Source: Arthrobacter sp. zg-Y919 (GTDB lineage Bacteria; Actinomycetota; Actinomycetes; Actinomycetales; Micrococcaceae). Taken from it: 64,000 bases of DNA. The notes under the pieces were generated by a model that made no database searches, was not told where the DNA came from, and saw only the letters and a list, made by a program, of their open reading frames with translations. Shown one piece after another: positions 55,108 through 63,663 of the stretch. The stretch's first letter is position 1. Every line of letters begins with the position of its first letter. The stretch spans positions 186,001 to 250,000 of the forward strand of contig NZ_CP126242.1 in assembly GCF_030142045.1 (NCBI RefSeq), written 5' to 3'. The position numbers and the translations under genes are program-made.

Positions 55108-57888
55108 ATGAGTGAAGTTTTGATGCCAACGAACAGGACCGTGCACTATACGGATCCGGATGGCACCGTCCGCGACTGGCTGGTTTCGCCCGCCTGGGCC
55201 GTACCGTGTGAGGACCTGGAGGACTTCCTTTCCCCGGATGGCGAACCTTGGGGGGAAGGCCGCTGGGTACTCTCCCAAGGCCCCGACGTCGGCGAACTCA
55301 AGGAGCGCCTTTACCAATCCCATCCCATCAACACCTCCCATGAGCTGCCCGAGCCTGTAGAGGGAGGCAGCATCCACTGGACTGCAGAAGGTTCGACGTT
55401 TGAGAGCGTCTGGCGGCGGACGCGCACGGGCAAAGATGGGTTCCTGGATTGGTCGGCATTCTGTTTCACCCCTGAATACCGGTACTCCCTGGCAAGCACG
55501 GTCCTTGAGGTGGACCAGAGCGACTGGCGGACAATTGAACTGCACACCACGGGTCCGTTTGTCTTGTGGCTGAATGGCAATGTCGCACTGCAGGGCGGCC
55601 AGGTTTCCTACATGGAGCCGGAGTTCCACTCGATGAGAGTGCGCCTGCCCTCCCGCACAACGACGGTGCACTTGGCGACCTGGCAGGTCGCCTTCCGCGA
55701 GTGCCGTCAGATAGCCCGCCTGCGTGTTGTGGGGCTGCCGGTTCGGGTCGTCGTACCCTCACCCGGCGCCGACGAGACGGTGGCGCGCCTAGCCGAAACC
55801 ATCCTGGCTCAAATCGCCTCACCTTCCTGGGCGAAGGAAAGCAGCGAAGGCACTCTGCAGGCGCCGGCGGGGACCGCCCTTCGTATCCGGGTCGGAGAGC
55901 AGGCAGCATGGCAATTCGTTCGCGCCGACGTGCATGGGCGCGTGACCTACCTCCTCGGGGACGCACCGGAGGAGGAGGACGAGGGCGCCGACGTCGCCCG
56001 CACGGCAGGAGCGTCCATGCTCTCCAGCGGCGAGAGCATCGTTGAAGTTGGCCTGAACGATCCCCGCAGCCCACAAATTCTACGGATGCGTGTCGCTGTC
56101 CTGCCACCACTAAGCACCACTGAACCGTCAGGTACCCCCGAATCCTGGCGGCACGAAGTCCTGCAGCACATTACCGGTCAGGGTGCATACCCTCCGAGTG
56201 AAACCGGGGTTGCCGGTCTCCTCGGGCGCTATGCTCTCGATCCGACGACGACGGTCAACACCGAAGACCTCGAATCCGCCCTTCACCGTGTGCTCACGCG
56301 CGGTGATTGCGCAGACTTCGAGGTTGTCTCCCTGTTGCTTGCCTGGCATTGGATCCCGGAGGAGCAATGGAACTCCGCTGCCCGCAAGGAAGTCGCCGCA
56401 GCCATCACCGGAATGAAGTATTGGATTACCCAACCGGGGCTGGACGCCATGTGCTATTTCACCGAGAACCACCAGTTCGTGTGGCACGTCGCAGAGCTCC
56501 TCGCCGGTGAAACCTTCGCGGACGCAATATTCGATGTCGATGGGCGGACCGGTTCTGAACATGCCGCCGAAGGGCACGCCCGTGCGGCAGGCTGGCTTAC
56601 CCGCAAACTGCGTGGAGGCTTCAGTGAGTTCGACTCGAATGCTTATCTGGCGATCGACAGTTACGCACTCTGTGCGCTTGTCGAGCTTAGTCACGACGAG
56701 GCGTTGGTGAACGCTTCCCGAACCCTGCTGGACAAGGTCTTGGTAACGCTGGCAACAAACTCTTGGCGAGGCACGCACGGTGCGGCCCACGGCCGTTCCT
56801 ACGTCCACACGCTGCGCAGCTCACGCTTCGAGGAAACTTCACCGATCCTTCGACTGATCGCTGGAGTCGGCACTCTCAATGACGCCGTCCTGCCGGTGAC
56901 GGCACTTGCGTTGGCTCGCAAGTATGAAGTTCCTGACGTGGTCCGTGAATTGGCCAGCAGCCAGCCAAATGAATGGTGGGGTCGCCAGGTGTACCGCGGC
57001 GAACTGGCCTACGAACGTGATCTCCTGGAGCGCCCGTACCGCTCTGATCTTCGTATCTATAAGACGCCTGACGTCATGCTATCCAGTGTTCAGGACTATC
57101 GGGCTGGTCTTCCCGGGCTTCAGGAGCATGTCTGGGGCGCAACCCTCGGTCGCGAACTGCAGGTGTTCGTGACCCACCCAGCAAACTCCGACACCGGTTC
57201 CTCTGCCCGTCCGAACGCTTGGGCAGGCCACCGGATCCTCCCACGGGTGAACCAGCATCGCGGGACGCTGGTCCACATGCAGCGGTTTACGACCACAGAC
57301 CCACAGCGCACTACCCATTTGTGGCTGCCAATTGCACAAGCCGACGAATACGTCGTGATAGGGGACTGGATTGTGGCTCGCCGCGGAGAGGGATATGTCG
57401 CGGTGGCCACCCCGGGTGGTGTCCGTCCAGTCCTCGAGGGTGAAACGGCGTGGCAGGAGTGGCTTCCCGGTCTGGATGGCTCGGTGTGGGTAACCGTCGT
57501 CGGCCGCACGCCGGTCGATGGCAGCTTCGCTCAATGGGTTGACCGGGTCACTTCCAGCCCCCTTCAATGGAACCCTCGAGGACGCGAAACCCCAGGCGTC
57601 CACTTTGAACTGACCGGCAAGCCGGTCCTGGAAGTCACCTTCGACACGGCGTTCCTGGTCGACGGCGTCCCCGACGGTCTGGTCAACGGTGTTCCCGAAG
57701 AAGAGCCGCACTTGGATAACCCTGCCGTACACGCAGAGTTCGGCGATGCGGTCACCGAGGTGAACTGGAGAGGTAAATCCCTGACACTGGCAGTTGCCGA
57801 CGTGCTTTCCGTTCTGGCCGGGCAGTACCCCCTCGACGCTGGCGGCACCCCCCTCGACGTCGTAAGAGGAGCCTCCTATGGCCGGTGA
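55108..57888 (+). CDS. Large uncharacterised protein of the uronate locus (candidate polysaccharide lyase/hydrolase)
   Basis: 926 residues, no signal peptide, so likely cytoplasmic. N-terminal part (1-215) looks like beta-sandwich modules (RTIELHTTGPFVLWLNGNVA; RTTTVHLATWQVAFRECRQI). The centre (about 345-620) is helical, compatible with an alpha/alpha toroid, with conserved-looking motifs YFTENHQFVWH (450-460), GGFSEFDSNAY (503-513) and HGAAHGRSY (557-565). The C-terminal 650-900 is beta-rich. The layout resembles heparinase II/III-like lyases, but I do not recognise the family. It sits between the importer genes and a GH105-like gene, so it probably depolymerises or debranches the imported oligosaccharide. 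Confidence 0.7.
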   Translation: MSEVLMPTNRTVHYTDPDGTVRDWLVSPAWAVPCEDLEDFLSPDGEPWGEGRWVLSQGPDVGELKERLYQSHPINTSHELPEPVEGGSIHWTAEGSTFESVWRRTRTGKDGFLDWSAFCFTPEYRYSLASTVLEVDQSDWRTIELHTTGPFVLWLNGNVALQGGQVSYMEPEFHSMRVRLPSRTTTVHLATWQVAFRECRQIARLRVVGLPVRVVVPSPGADETVARLAETILAQIASPSWAKESSEGTLQAPAGTALRIRVGEQAAWQFVRADVHGRVTYLLGDAPEEEDEGADVARTAGASMLSSGESIVEVGLNDPRSPQILRMRVAVLPPLSTTEPSGTPESWRHEVLQHITGQGAYPPSETGVAGLLGRYALDPTTTVNTEDLESALHRVLTRGDCADFEVVSLLLAWHWIPEEQWNSAARKEVAAAITGMKYWITQPGLDAMCYFTENHQFVWHVAELLAGETFADAIFDVDGRTGSEHAAEGHARAAGWLTRKLRGGFSEFDSNAYLAIDSYALCALVELSHDEALVNASRTLLDKVLVTLATNSWRGTHGAAHGRSYVHTLRSSRFEETSPILRLIAGVGTLNDAVLPVTALALARKYEVPDVVRELASSQPNEWWGRQVYRGELAYERDLLERPYRSDLRIYKTPDVMLSSVQDYRAGLPGLQEHVWGATLGRELQVFVTHPANSDTGSSARPNAWAGHRILPRVNQHRGTLVHMQRFTTTDPQRTTHLWLPIAQADEYVVIGDWIVARRGEGYVAVATPGGVRPVLEGETAWQEWLPGLDGSVWVTVVGRTPVDGSFAQWVDRVTSSPLQWNPRGRETPGVHFELTGKPVLEVTFDTAFLVDGVPDGLVNGVPEEEPHLDNPAVHAEFGDAVTEVNWRGKSLTLAVADVLSVLAGQYPLDAGGTPLDVVRGASYGR

Positions 57889-58981
57889 AGACACCACCTC
57901 CGCTGAGCTCTCAGCCCCTCCGCTCAGCCCTTTGTCCAAGGGGCAATTGGTCGAGGACCTCGACCGCCTCGAAGAATCGCTGATCACAGGCACCAAAAAC
58001 ATGGGTATTAAGCGCTGGTTCTGGGGAGAAGGTGTATGCCTGCTGGCACTCTGGCGAGGTGCATCTGCTCGCGGTGCCGAGATTCCGGACCTCATTACCG
58101 CCTTCGCGGAGTCCTACGCGCTGGCTCCTCCGGTATTGGAGCACGTCAACAATCTGGCGCCCGGTGCCACAGTCGCTGAGCTTCACCGACGATCGCCCGA
58201 CATCGCCTGTCAGGAGCTTTTGGAGGCCTGCATCCGTTGGTACGAGGGGGCCTCCGAAGCAACGCGGGCGCCGAATGGAGCGCTCGAGCACTGGCCCGGT
58301 GGTGTTTGGGCTGACACCGTATACATGGCGGGAGAGTTCCTGCTGCGTGCCGGCCTCAGCCTCGAGCGGCCGGAACTCGTGCAGGAGGCAGTTACTCAGT
58401 GGCTTGTCCACGCCGAACTGCTTCAGGACGAAAAGACCGGGCTTTTCGTGCACGGCACTCATGGTGGTGTCCGGATCGAAAACTTTTGGGGACGAGCCAA
58501 CGCATGGGTTTCCCTAGCTGCAGCTGACCTCCTCACCCTCGCACCCACGGCCAACGGGATTCATGAGGTCAAGCAACGCCTGGAACAGCAGTTGAACGCA
58601 CTCGCCGCACTCCAACCCGAACACGGTGTCTGGGATGTCCTCGTCGACAGTCAGGTGGAAGTACGGGGAGTTCTCGAAAGCTCTGCAGCGGCAGGCATAG
58701 GCGCAGCCATGCTTCGAACGGATGCTTTCCTGAACGGCAACGCCATTCAGCAGAGCTCCCCGAGCCGTCTTCGGCAGGCGGGTGAACGTGCCGTCCGCGG
58801 GGCCCTGGCGTACATGGATAACGGCGTACTTACCCGAGTCAGCGCCGGGACTGTCCTGCAGCTGATCCCGTTCGGCTACTCGGTGATCCGCGATGACCGA
58901 ATCCAGCCGTGGGGCCAGGGCCTGGCCCTCGAAGCAATCGCTGCCTGGCGCGAAACAACTAGAGAGCAGAAAAACGCATGA
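57878..58981 (+). CDS. GH105-like unsaturated glucuronyl/galacturonyl hydrolase
   Basis: 367 residues, overlapping the previous gene by 11 bases. Toroid hydrolase motifs: GIKRWFWGEGVCLLALWRGA, the catalytic-Asp-like VWADTVYMAGEFLLRAG (about 142-158), LFVHGTHGG and WGRANAWVSLA, with a C-terminal WGQGLALEAIAA. These match YteR/YesR-type GH105 enzymes, which cut the unsaturated uronate from the non-reducing end of lyase products. No signal peptide, so it works on imported oligosaccharides. Supplies substrate to KduI. Confidence 0.82.
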   Translation: MAGEDTTSAELSAPPLSPLSKGQLVEDLDRLEESLITGTKNMGIKRWFWGEGVCLLALWRGASARGAEIPDLITAFAESYALAPPVLEHVNNLAPGATVAELHRRSPDIACQELLEACIRWYEGASEATRAPNGALEHWPGGVWADTVYMAGEFLLRAGLSLERPELVQEAVTQWLVHAELLQDEKTGLFVHGTHGGVRIENFWGRANAWVSLAAADLLTLAPTANGIHEVKQRLEQQLNALAALQPEHGVWDVLVDSQVEVRGVLESSAAAGIGAAMLRTDAFLNGNAIQQSSPSRLRQAGERAVRGALAYMDNGVLTRVSAGTVLQLIPFGYSVIRDDRIQPWGQGLALEAIAAWRETTREQKNA

Positions 58982-59811
58982 TCGACGACCGATACGCACA
59001 CAACCCCGCCGACGTCGCTCACATGACAACACGCGAGCTTCGGGAAGCTTTCCTTGGCCATGGCCTGTTTCAGCCCGGACAGGTTAGTGGCATACACACC
59101 CATCACGACCGCATCCTTGTCTTTGGGATCGTTCCCCTGGACGAGCCGCTGTCGCTGCCGGTACCAGAGCAGGCCCGAGCCCAGTATCTGCTGCAGCGGC
59201 GTGAAGCCGGCGTGATTAATATCGGAGGTCCGGGGGCTGTACATGTCGACGGCACTGACTACGAATTAGGCCATACCGGGACCATGTACCTGGGCCGCGG
59301 TACAAATGATGTCTCATTCTCCTCCGATGATCCCGATAACCCAGCCGCGTTCTACGTGTTCACCGCAGCCTCTCACCAGGACCTCCCAACCACGCTCATC
59401 ACGCCCGGCATGGTGAACGTGGTGGAGCTGGGATCCGACGACGGCGCGAACCGTCGCACGCTCAACCAATGCATCTATGAGGGTGGCACGAAAAGCTCGC
59501 AGATCGCGTTCGGATTCACTCAGGTACACCCGGGCAGCGCTTGGAACACTATGCCGGCGCACACGCACGACCGCCGAACCGAGTGCTACCTCTACTTCGA
59601 TCTCGATGCCAATGAACGCGTGTTCCACATCATGGGTGAACCAAGCGAAACTCGCCATCTGGTGGTAGCCAATCGGGAGTTCGTCATCTCACCGAGCTGG
59701 TCCTTGCACTTCGGTGCAGGAACCGGCGCCTACTCCTTCGTATGGGCGACAGCGGGCGAAAACACAACGTACGACGACATGGACAGCGTCCGGGTTACGG
59801 ACATGACATGA
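58978..59811 (+). CDS. kduI: 5-dehydro-4-deoxy-D-glucuronate isomerase KduI, copy 2
   Basis: 277 residues, with ATG overlapping the GH105 stop (ATGA). The same fold and order as copy 1: MTTRELREAFLGHGLFQPGQ, zinc site MPAHTHDRRTECYLY and SLHFG. Ligands are intact in both copies. The divergent paralogue suggests either dosage or a different uronate epimer as substrate. Coupled to kdgA downstream by ATGA. Confidence 0.93.
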   Translation: MIDDRYAHNPADVAHMTTRELREAFLGHGLFQPGQVSGIHTHHDRILVFGIVPLDEPLSLPVPEQARAQYLLQRREAGVINIGGPGAVHVDGTDYELGHTGTMYLGRGTNDVSFSSDDPDNPAAFYVFTAASHQDLPTTLITPGMVNVVELGSDDGANRRTLNQCIYEGGTKSSQIAFGFTQVHPGSAWNTMPAHTHDRRTECYLYFDLDANERVFHIMGEPSETRHLVVANREFVISPSWSLHFGAGTGAYSFVWATAGENTTYDDMDSVRVTDMT

Positions 59812-60482
59812 CTCAGCGCAACGCGGTATTGGATATGATCATCGAGCTGAAGGTCGTTCCCGTCGTCGTCATTGACGATGCCGACGACGCCGTCCCCCTA
59901 TTGACCGCACTCCGCGAGGCCGGGTTGCCCGTGGCTGAAATAACCTTCAGAACGGCGGCGGCATTGGACGCCCTGCGGGCAGTCCGCGATGCCGGCCTCA
60001 CTGAAGGACCCAACCCCGTACTGCTTGGAGCAGGGACGGTGACCACTATTGAGCACGTCGACACCGCCATCGCAGCGGGTGCTCAGTTCATCGTCTCACC
60101 TGGATTCAGCCCGAAAATTGTGCAGCACTGCCAGGATCGCGAAGTGGTCGTCGTTCCAGGTGCCGTGACCGCGTCCGAAGTCCAGGCCTGTCTCGAGCTG
60201 GGCCTGACCACGCTGAAATTCTTCCCTGCAGCTACATCCGGCGGTCCCGAGGCGGTTCGAGCGTTGGGAGGCCCCTTCCACGGAGTCCGGTTGATCCCCA
60301 CAGGGGGGATCGACCTCAGTAACATCGAGCGCTATCTCAGGTTGCCGAACGTCATCGCGATCGGAGGAAGTTGGATGGTGCCCCGCCCGGCGATCAAAGC
60401 GAAAAACTTCTCCGCCATCCAATCCTTGACCAAGGAAACGGTGTCTGCTGTGCAGGCACTCACCCCAAAGGCGACGTCGTGA
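59808..60482 (+). CDS. kdgA: 2-keto-3-deoxy-6-phosphogluconate aldolase
   Basis: 224 residues from ATG at 59808 (MTQRNAVLDMIIELKVVPVV), which overlaps the kduI stop. Class I KDPG aldolase motifs: catalytic Glu in VAEITFRTAAALDA, GAGTV, FIVSPGFSP, PGAVTASEVQACLELG, Schiff-base Lys in TTLKFFPA and PTGGI near the C-terminus. It splits KDPG to pyruvate and glyceraldehyde 3-phosphate. Coupled to the kinase gene by GTGA. Confidence 0.95.
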   Translation: MTQRNAVLDMIIELKVVPVVVIDDADDAVPLLTALREAGLPVAEITFRTAAALDALRAVRDAGLTEGPNPVLLGAGTVTTIEHVDTAIAAGAQFIVSPGFSPKIVQHCQDREVVVVPGAVTASEVQACLELGLTTLKFFPAATSGGPEAVRALGGPFHGVRLIPTGGIDLSNIERYLRLPNVIAIGGSWMVPRPAIKAKNFSAIQSLTKETVSAVQALTPKATS

Positions 60483-61450
60483 TTCCCGACGGCAGTGCTG
60501 AGCGCCCACTGGGCGCCATCACCATCGGCGAGACCATGGCTCTGCTCAAAGCGGAAACCGTGGGTCCCTTCTCGTACGGAGGGTCCCTGTCCCTTGGAAT
60601 CGGTGGGGCCGAGAGCAACGTTGCCATCGCCCTCAAGCGGCTTGGTGTCCCCACAGCCTGGATCGGCCGAATAGGAAACGACAGTTTGGGACGGCTGATC
60701 GAGAGAGAACTACAGGCTGAGGGTCTGGACATGCACTTTACCCACGATGACGCAGCTGCCACTGGTCTCATGCTCAAGGAACGGCGCACTCCCAGTACCA
60801 CAAGGATTTCCTACTACCGCAACGACAGCGCAGGCTCCCGGTTAACGAGGAATGACATTCCTGCCGACCTGTTTCCGAAGGCACGGATTCTGCACCTCAC
60901 CGGCATCACGCCAGCGTTGTCGGCATCTGCTGCCGGTGCTGCCCAATACGCCATCAACTGCGCGAAAACAGCAGGCCTCGCTGTCTCCTTCGATCTCAAC
61001 TACCGGTCGGCCTTGTGGTCGACAGACGCGGCACGGGCCGCGTACTTAGACCTAGTCGCGCAATCTGACATCGTCTTTGCCAGCGAAGACGAGGCAACCA
61101 TCATCGTCGAACCCAGTGACGATCCACTCCTGCTAGCCGAACAGCTCGTCCAACTCGGTCCAAGCCAGGCAATCATTAAGCTCGGCGCCGCGGGATGCGT
61201 GGCCCTCGTCGACGGCGAGCCGTACCGCCAAGCTGCAATTTCCATTGAGCCGGTGGACACCGTCGGGGCCGGTGATGCTTTTGTCGCGGGCTACCTGTCC
61301 GAACTGCTCGCCGATGAACCAGTCCCACAGCGGCTGCTTACAGCAGTGAGAACAGGGGCCTTCGCCTGCCTTGTTCCCGGGGACTGGGAAGGCATGCCCT
61401 ATCGATCAGAGCTGCCGCTCCTCGAATCTTCCGAACCGGTCATCCGTTAG
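60479..61450 (+). CDS. kdgK: 2-keto-3-deoxygluconate kinase (PfkB family)
   Basis: 323 residues from GTG at 60479, which overlaps the aldolase stop. PfkB fold: LGIGGAESNVAIALKRLG near the N-terminus (substrate motif), ASEDEATII, and the C-terminal ATP/anion-hole motif DTVGAGDAFVAGYLS with catalytic Asp. Phosphorylates KDG to KDPG. Last gene of the operon, ending nine bases before the convergent SCO1664-like gene. Confidence 0.93.
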   Translation: MIPDGSAERPLGAITIGETMALLKAETVGPFSYGGSLSLGIGGAESNVAIALKRLGVPTAWIGRIGNDSLGRLIERELQAEGLDMHFTHDDAAATGLMLKERRTPSTTRISYYRNDSAGSRLTRNDIPADLFPKARILHLTGITPALSASAAGAAQYAINCAKTAGLAVSFDLNYRSALWSTDAARAAYLDLVAQSDIVFASEDEATIIVEPSDDPLLLAEQLVQLGPSQAIIKLGAAGCVALVDGEPYRQAAISIEPVDTVGAGDAFVAGYLSELLADEPVPQRLLTAVRTGAFACLVPGDWEGMPYRSELPLLESSEPVIR

Positions 61451-61458
61451 CAGTTCCC

Positions 61459-62226
61459 CTAGAACAGCGGCCAGGGAACCGCAGGCATGTCACCGCTCGG
61501 AGCCGGGAAAACCCCGGCCGAACGCAGCCGGGCACAACGGGCAGCAAGCGAAGCAACTTCCTCGGCAGTGAGCAGCTTCGCCAGCTGCGAGCCCAACTCA
61601 CCCTGCAACCCGTCGAGAACCCGGTCAATGCCCTCAAGCTCCTCGGCACTCAGCGCATCGCCGATCCAGCCCCACAGCACGGTGCGCAGCTTGTGCTCGT
61701 GATGGAAGGTGAGCCCGTGGTCCACGCCGTACCGGTGCCCGTCGGTCATGGCGAGGACATGGTCGCCCTTGCGGTCGGCATTGTTGACCAGGACATCGAA
61801 CACGGCCATCCGCCGCAGCGCCGGAGTGTCCTCATGAATAAGGGACACGATCCGCCCGTTTTCATCCTGGCCCTGCAGGACTTCTTTCCACCCGGTGTCC
61901 GGAACGTCGTCCGCCAGGACCAGATCCACCGCGGTCTGCTCCGGGTCCGTCTCCTGCCAGAGCTGCACCATGCCCTCACCCAGCGGACCGTCCCGCAGCC
62001 AGGTGCGTGGCACGACATTCCAGCCCAGCACCTCCGACACCAGATAGGCGGCCACCTCGCGGTGCGCCAGGCACCCGTCGGGAAAGTCCCACAGCGGTTT
62101 CTCGCCGGCAATGGGCTTGTACACGACGGCCGCGTCGCCGATGCTGCCCAGGAAGGTGGCGTTCGACGCCGTCGTAATGCGGCCGGTGAGCGTCAGCTCG
62201 TCGGTTCCCAGGTCCGGCGCGGGCAT
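61459..62226 (-). CDS. SCO1664-family protein (PI3/4-kinase-like fold)
   Basis: 255 residues. FLGSIGDAAVVYKPIAGEKP, LAHREVAAYLVSEVLGWNVV and FDVLVNNADRKGDHVLAMTD then YGVDHGLTFHHE resemble the phosphoinositide-kinase-like family represented by Streptomyces SCO1664. The N-D-H pattern (NNADRKGDH, VDHGL) corresponds to kinase catalytic and metal-binding loops. Substrate unknown. Conserved neighbour of DUF3090 and a histidine phosphatase in Actinobacteria; its ATG shares a base with the DUF3090 stop. Confidence 0.85.
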   Translation of the reverse strand: MPAPDLGTDELTLTGRITTASNATFLGSIGDAAVVYKPIAGEKPLWDFPDGCLAHREVAAYLVSEVLGWNVVPRTWLRDGPLGEGMVQLWQETDPEQTAVDLVLADDVPDTGWKEVLQGQDENGRIVSLIHEDTPALRRMAVFDVLVNNADRKGDHVLAMTDGHRYGVDHGLTFHHEHKLRTVLWGWIGDALSAEELEGIDRVLDGLQGELGSQLAKLLTAEEVASLAARCARLRSAGVFPAPSGDMPAVPWPLF

Positions 62227-62786
62227 CAGGCTTCGGGGAATTCGCAGGTGTGCCCGTCGGCGTCGATCGGCTGACCGCAGATCACGCAGATCGGACGCCC
62301 GGCGCCCACCACTTCCCGCGTGCGTTTCGCGAAGGCCCGGGCGGTACCCACCGGCATGCTGACCCGCAGCACCTCGGAGGCGTCGTCGGTCTCGTCGTCG
62401 TCATCCTCGAGGAAGCCGTCGTCGTCCTCATCCACGTCGTCGAGGGGGTAGGCCTCGATGACGAGCTGCGCCGTCGTCGGGTCCCAGCCCAGGCTCATCA
62501 CGCCGGCGCGGAACTGTTCGTGGACGGCTTCGAGATCGTCGTTGTCGACGAGCTCGAGGGGAGTGCTCGCGGGAACGTGGAAGGGGTTGCCCTGGACGGT
62601 CATGAGCTGGTCGAGGATCTCGTCGATCTTCTCGGCGAGCTGGGCCGACTGCAGCTTCTCCAGGGCGATACTGACAATCCGCTTCCCGGTGCGCACCTGC
62701 AGGTAGAACGTGCGCTGCCCGGGGACGCCGACAGTGCCGACGACGACGCGGTCGGGCCACTCGAACTCGTGAACGGTTGTAGGCAT
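62226..62786 (-). CDS. DUF3090 family protein
   Basis: 186 residues. VHEFEWPDRVVVGTVGVPGQ and TFYLQVRTGKRIVSIALEKL are the family N-terminus. An acidic stretch at about 125-145 (DDVDEDDDGFLEDDDDETDD) is followed by a C-terminal zinc-ribbon-like CVICGQPIDADGHTC. Function unknown; always seen with an SCO1664-like and often a histidine phosphatase gene, as here. Located 15 bases after the phosphatase gene. Confidence 0.9.
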   Translation of the reverse strand: MPTTVHEFEWPDRVVVGTVGVPGQRTFYLQVRTGKRIVSIALEKLQSAQLAEKIDEILDQLMTVQGNPFHVPASTPLELVDNDDLEAVHEQFRAGVMSLGWDPTTAQLVIEAYPLDDVDEDDDGFLEDDDDETDDASEVLRVSMPVGTARAFAKRTREVVGAGRPICVICGQPIDADGHTCEFPEA

Positions 62787-62801
62787 AGAACTACTCTAGG
62801 C

Positions 62802-63503
62802 TCATCGGGCGGGCGGCGCCGCGTGACCTGCGCCACCGCCGACCGGGGCATCGTCCGACGCCGTGCTGGCCGCCAGCCAGGACAGGTCCCCGGCGTCGGT
62901 GTTGGTCGCGAGGACGGTGGGACGTCCCGTGCCGTAGTGCACGATCGACACGGAAGCCGGGCCCACATTGAGGCGCTGGAACATGTCCAGGTGCATGCCG
63001 AGCGCGTCAGCGAGGACCGACTTGATGATGTCCCCGTGGCTCACCGCCACCCACACGGCTCCCGGCCCGTGTTCGGCTTCGAAGGCTGCATCGTGGCGCC
63101 GGATCGCGCCCACCGAACGGGCCTGCATCGCGGCCATGGACTCGCCGCCGGGGAAGGAGACGGCGGAGGGCTGCGACTGCACTGTCGCCCACAACTTCTC
63201 CTTCGCGAGCTCCTCGAGCGTGCGGCCCTGCCAGGAGCCGTAGTCGCACTCGGTGAGGTCGACGTCGACCGGCGCATGCGGGGCGCCCGACTGGCGGTCA
63301 AGGATGAACTGTGCGGTCTGCCGGCAGCGCTCGAGCGGACTGGACACGACTCCGACCAGGGGAACGACGGCGAGCCGGCCGCCGGTCGCGGCCGCCTGGT
63401 CGCGGCCCACCTGGTCGAGTTCGACGCCGGGGGTCCGGCCGGCCAGCACTCCGGAGGCGTTCGCTGTGGTGCGGCCGTGCCGCACGAGGATTACTGTTGC
63501 CAT
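62802..63503 (-). CDS. Histidine phosphatase family protein
   Basis: 233 residues. Catalytic RHG in ILVRHGRTTANASGVL (His about 9), ERCRQTAQ, Glu/Asp in DLTECDYGSWQGRTLEEL and the second His in VAVSHGDIIKSVLADALGMH. Phosphoglycerate-mutase-like fold; probably a phosphomonoesterase (MSMEG_4193-like group). First gene of the three-gene unit, upstream of DUF3090 and the SCO1664-like gene; the promoter would lie in 63504-63663. Confidence 0.92.
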   Translation of the reverse strand: MATVILVRHGRTTANASGVLAGRTPGVELDQVGRDQAAATGGRLAVVPLVGVVSSPLERCRQTAQFILDRQSGAPHAPVDVDLTECDYGSWQGRTLEELAKEKLWATVQSQPSAVSFPGGESMAAMQARSVGAIRRHDAAFEAEHGPGAVWVAVSHGDIIKSVLADALGMHLDMFQRLNVGPASVSIVHYGTGRPTVLATNTDAGDLSWLAASTASDDAPVGGGAGHAAPPAR

Positions 63504-63663
63504 GTTCCCAGCCTAGTCATGTGGTCGACGGCGGTGCGGACGCACGTTGGCGGTGCGGCTTGTGGGCACCGGGCCGCAGGCAGGCCCGTGGATGCGCAAG
63601 GCGTCAACTGCTGCTTGAGGGGGTGCGCTGCACGATCCCTGGCTGCAACTGCAACAGTGGACG

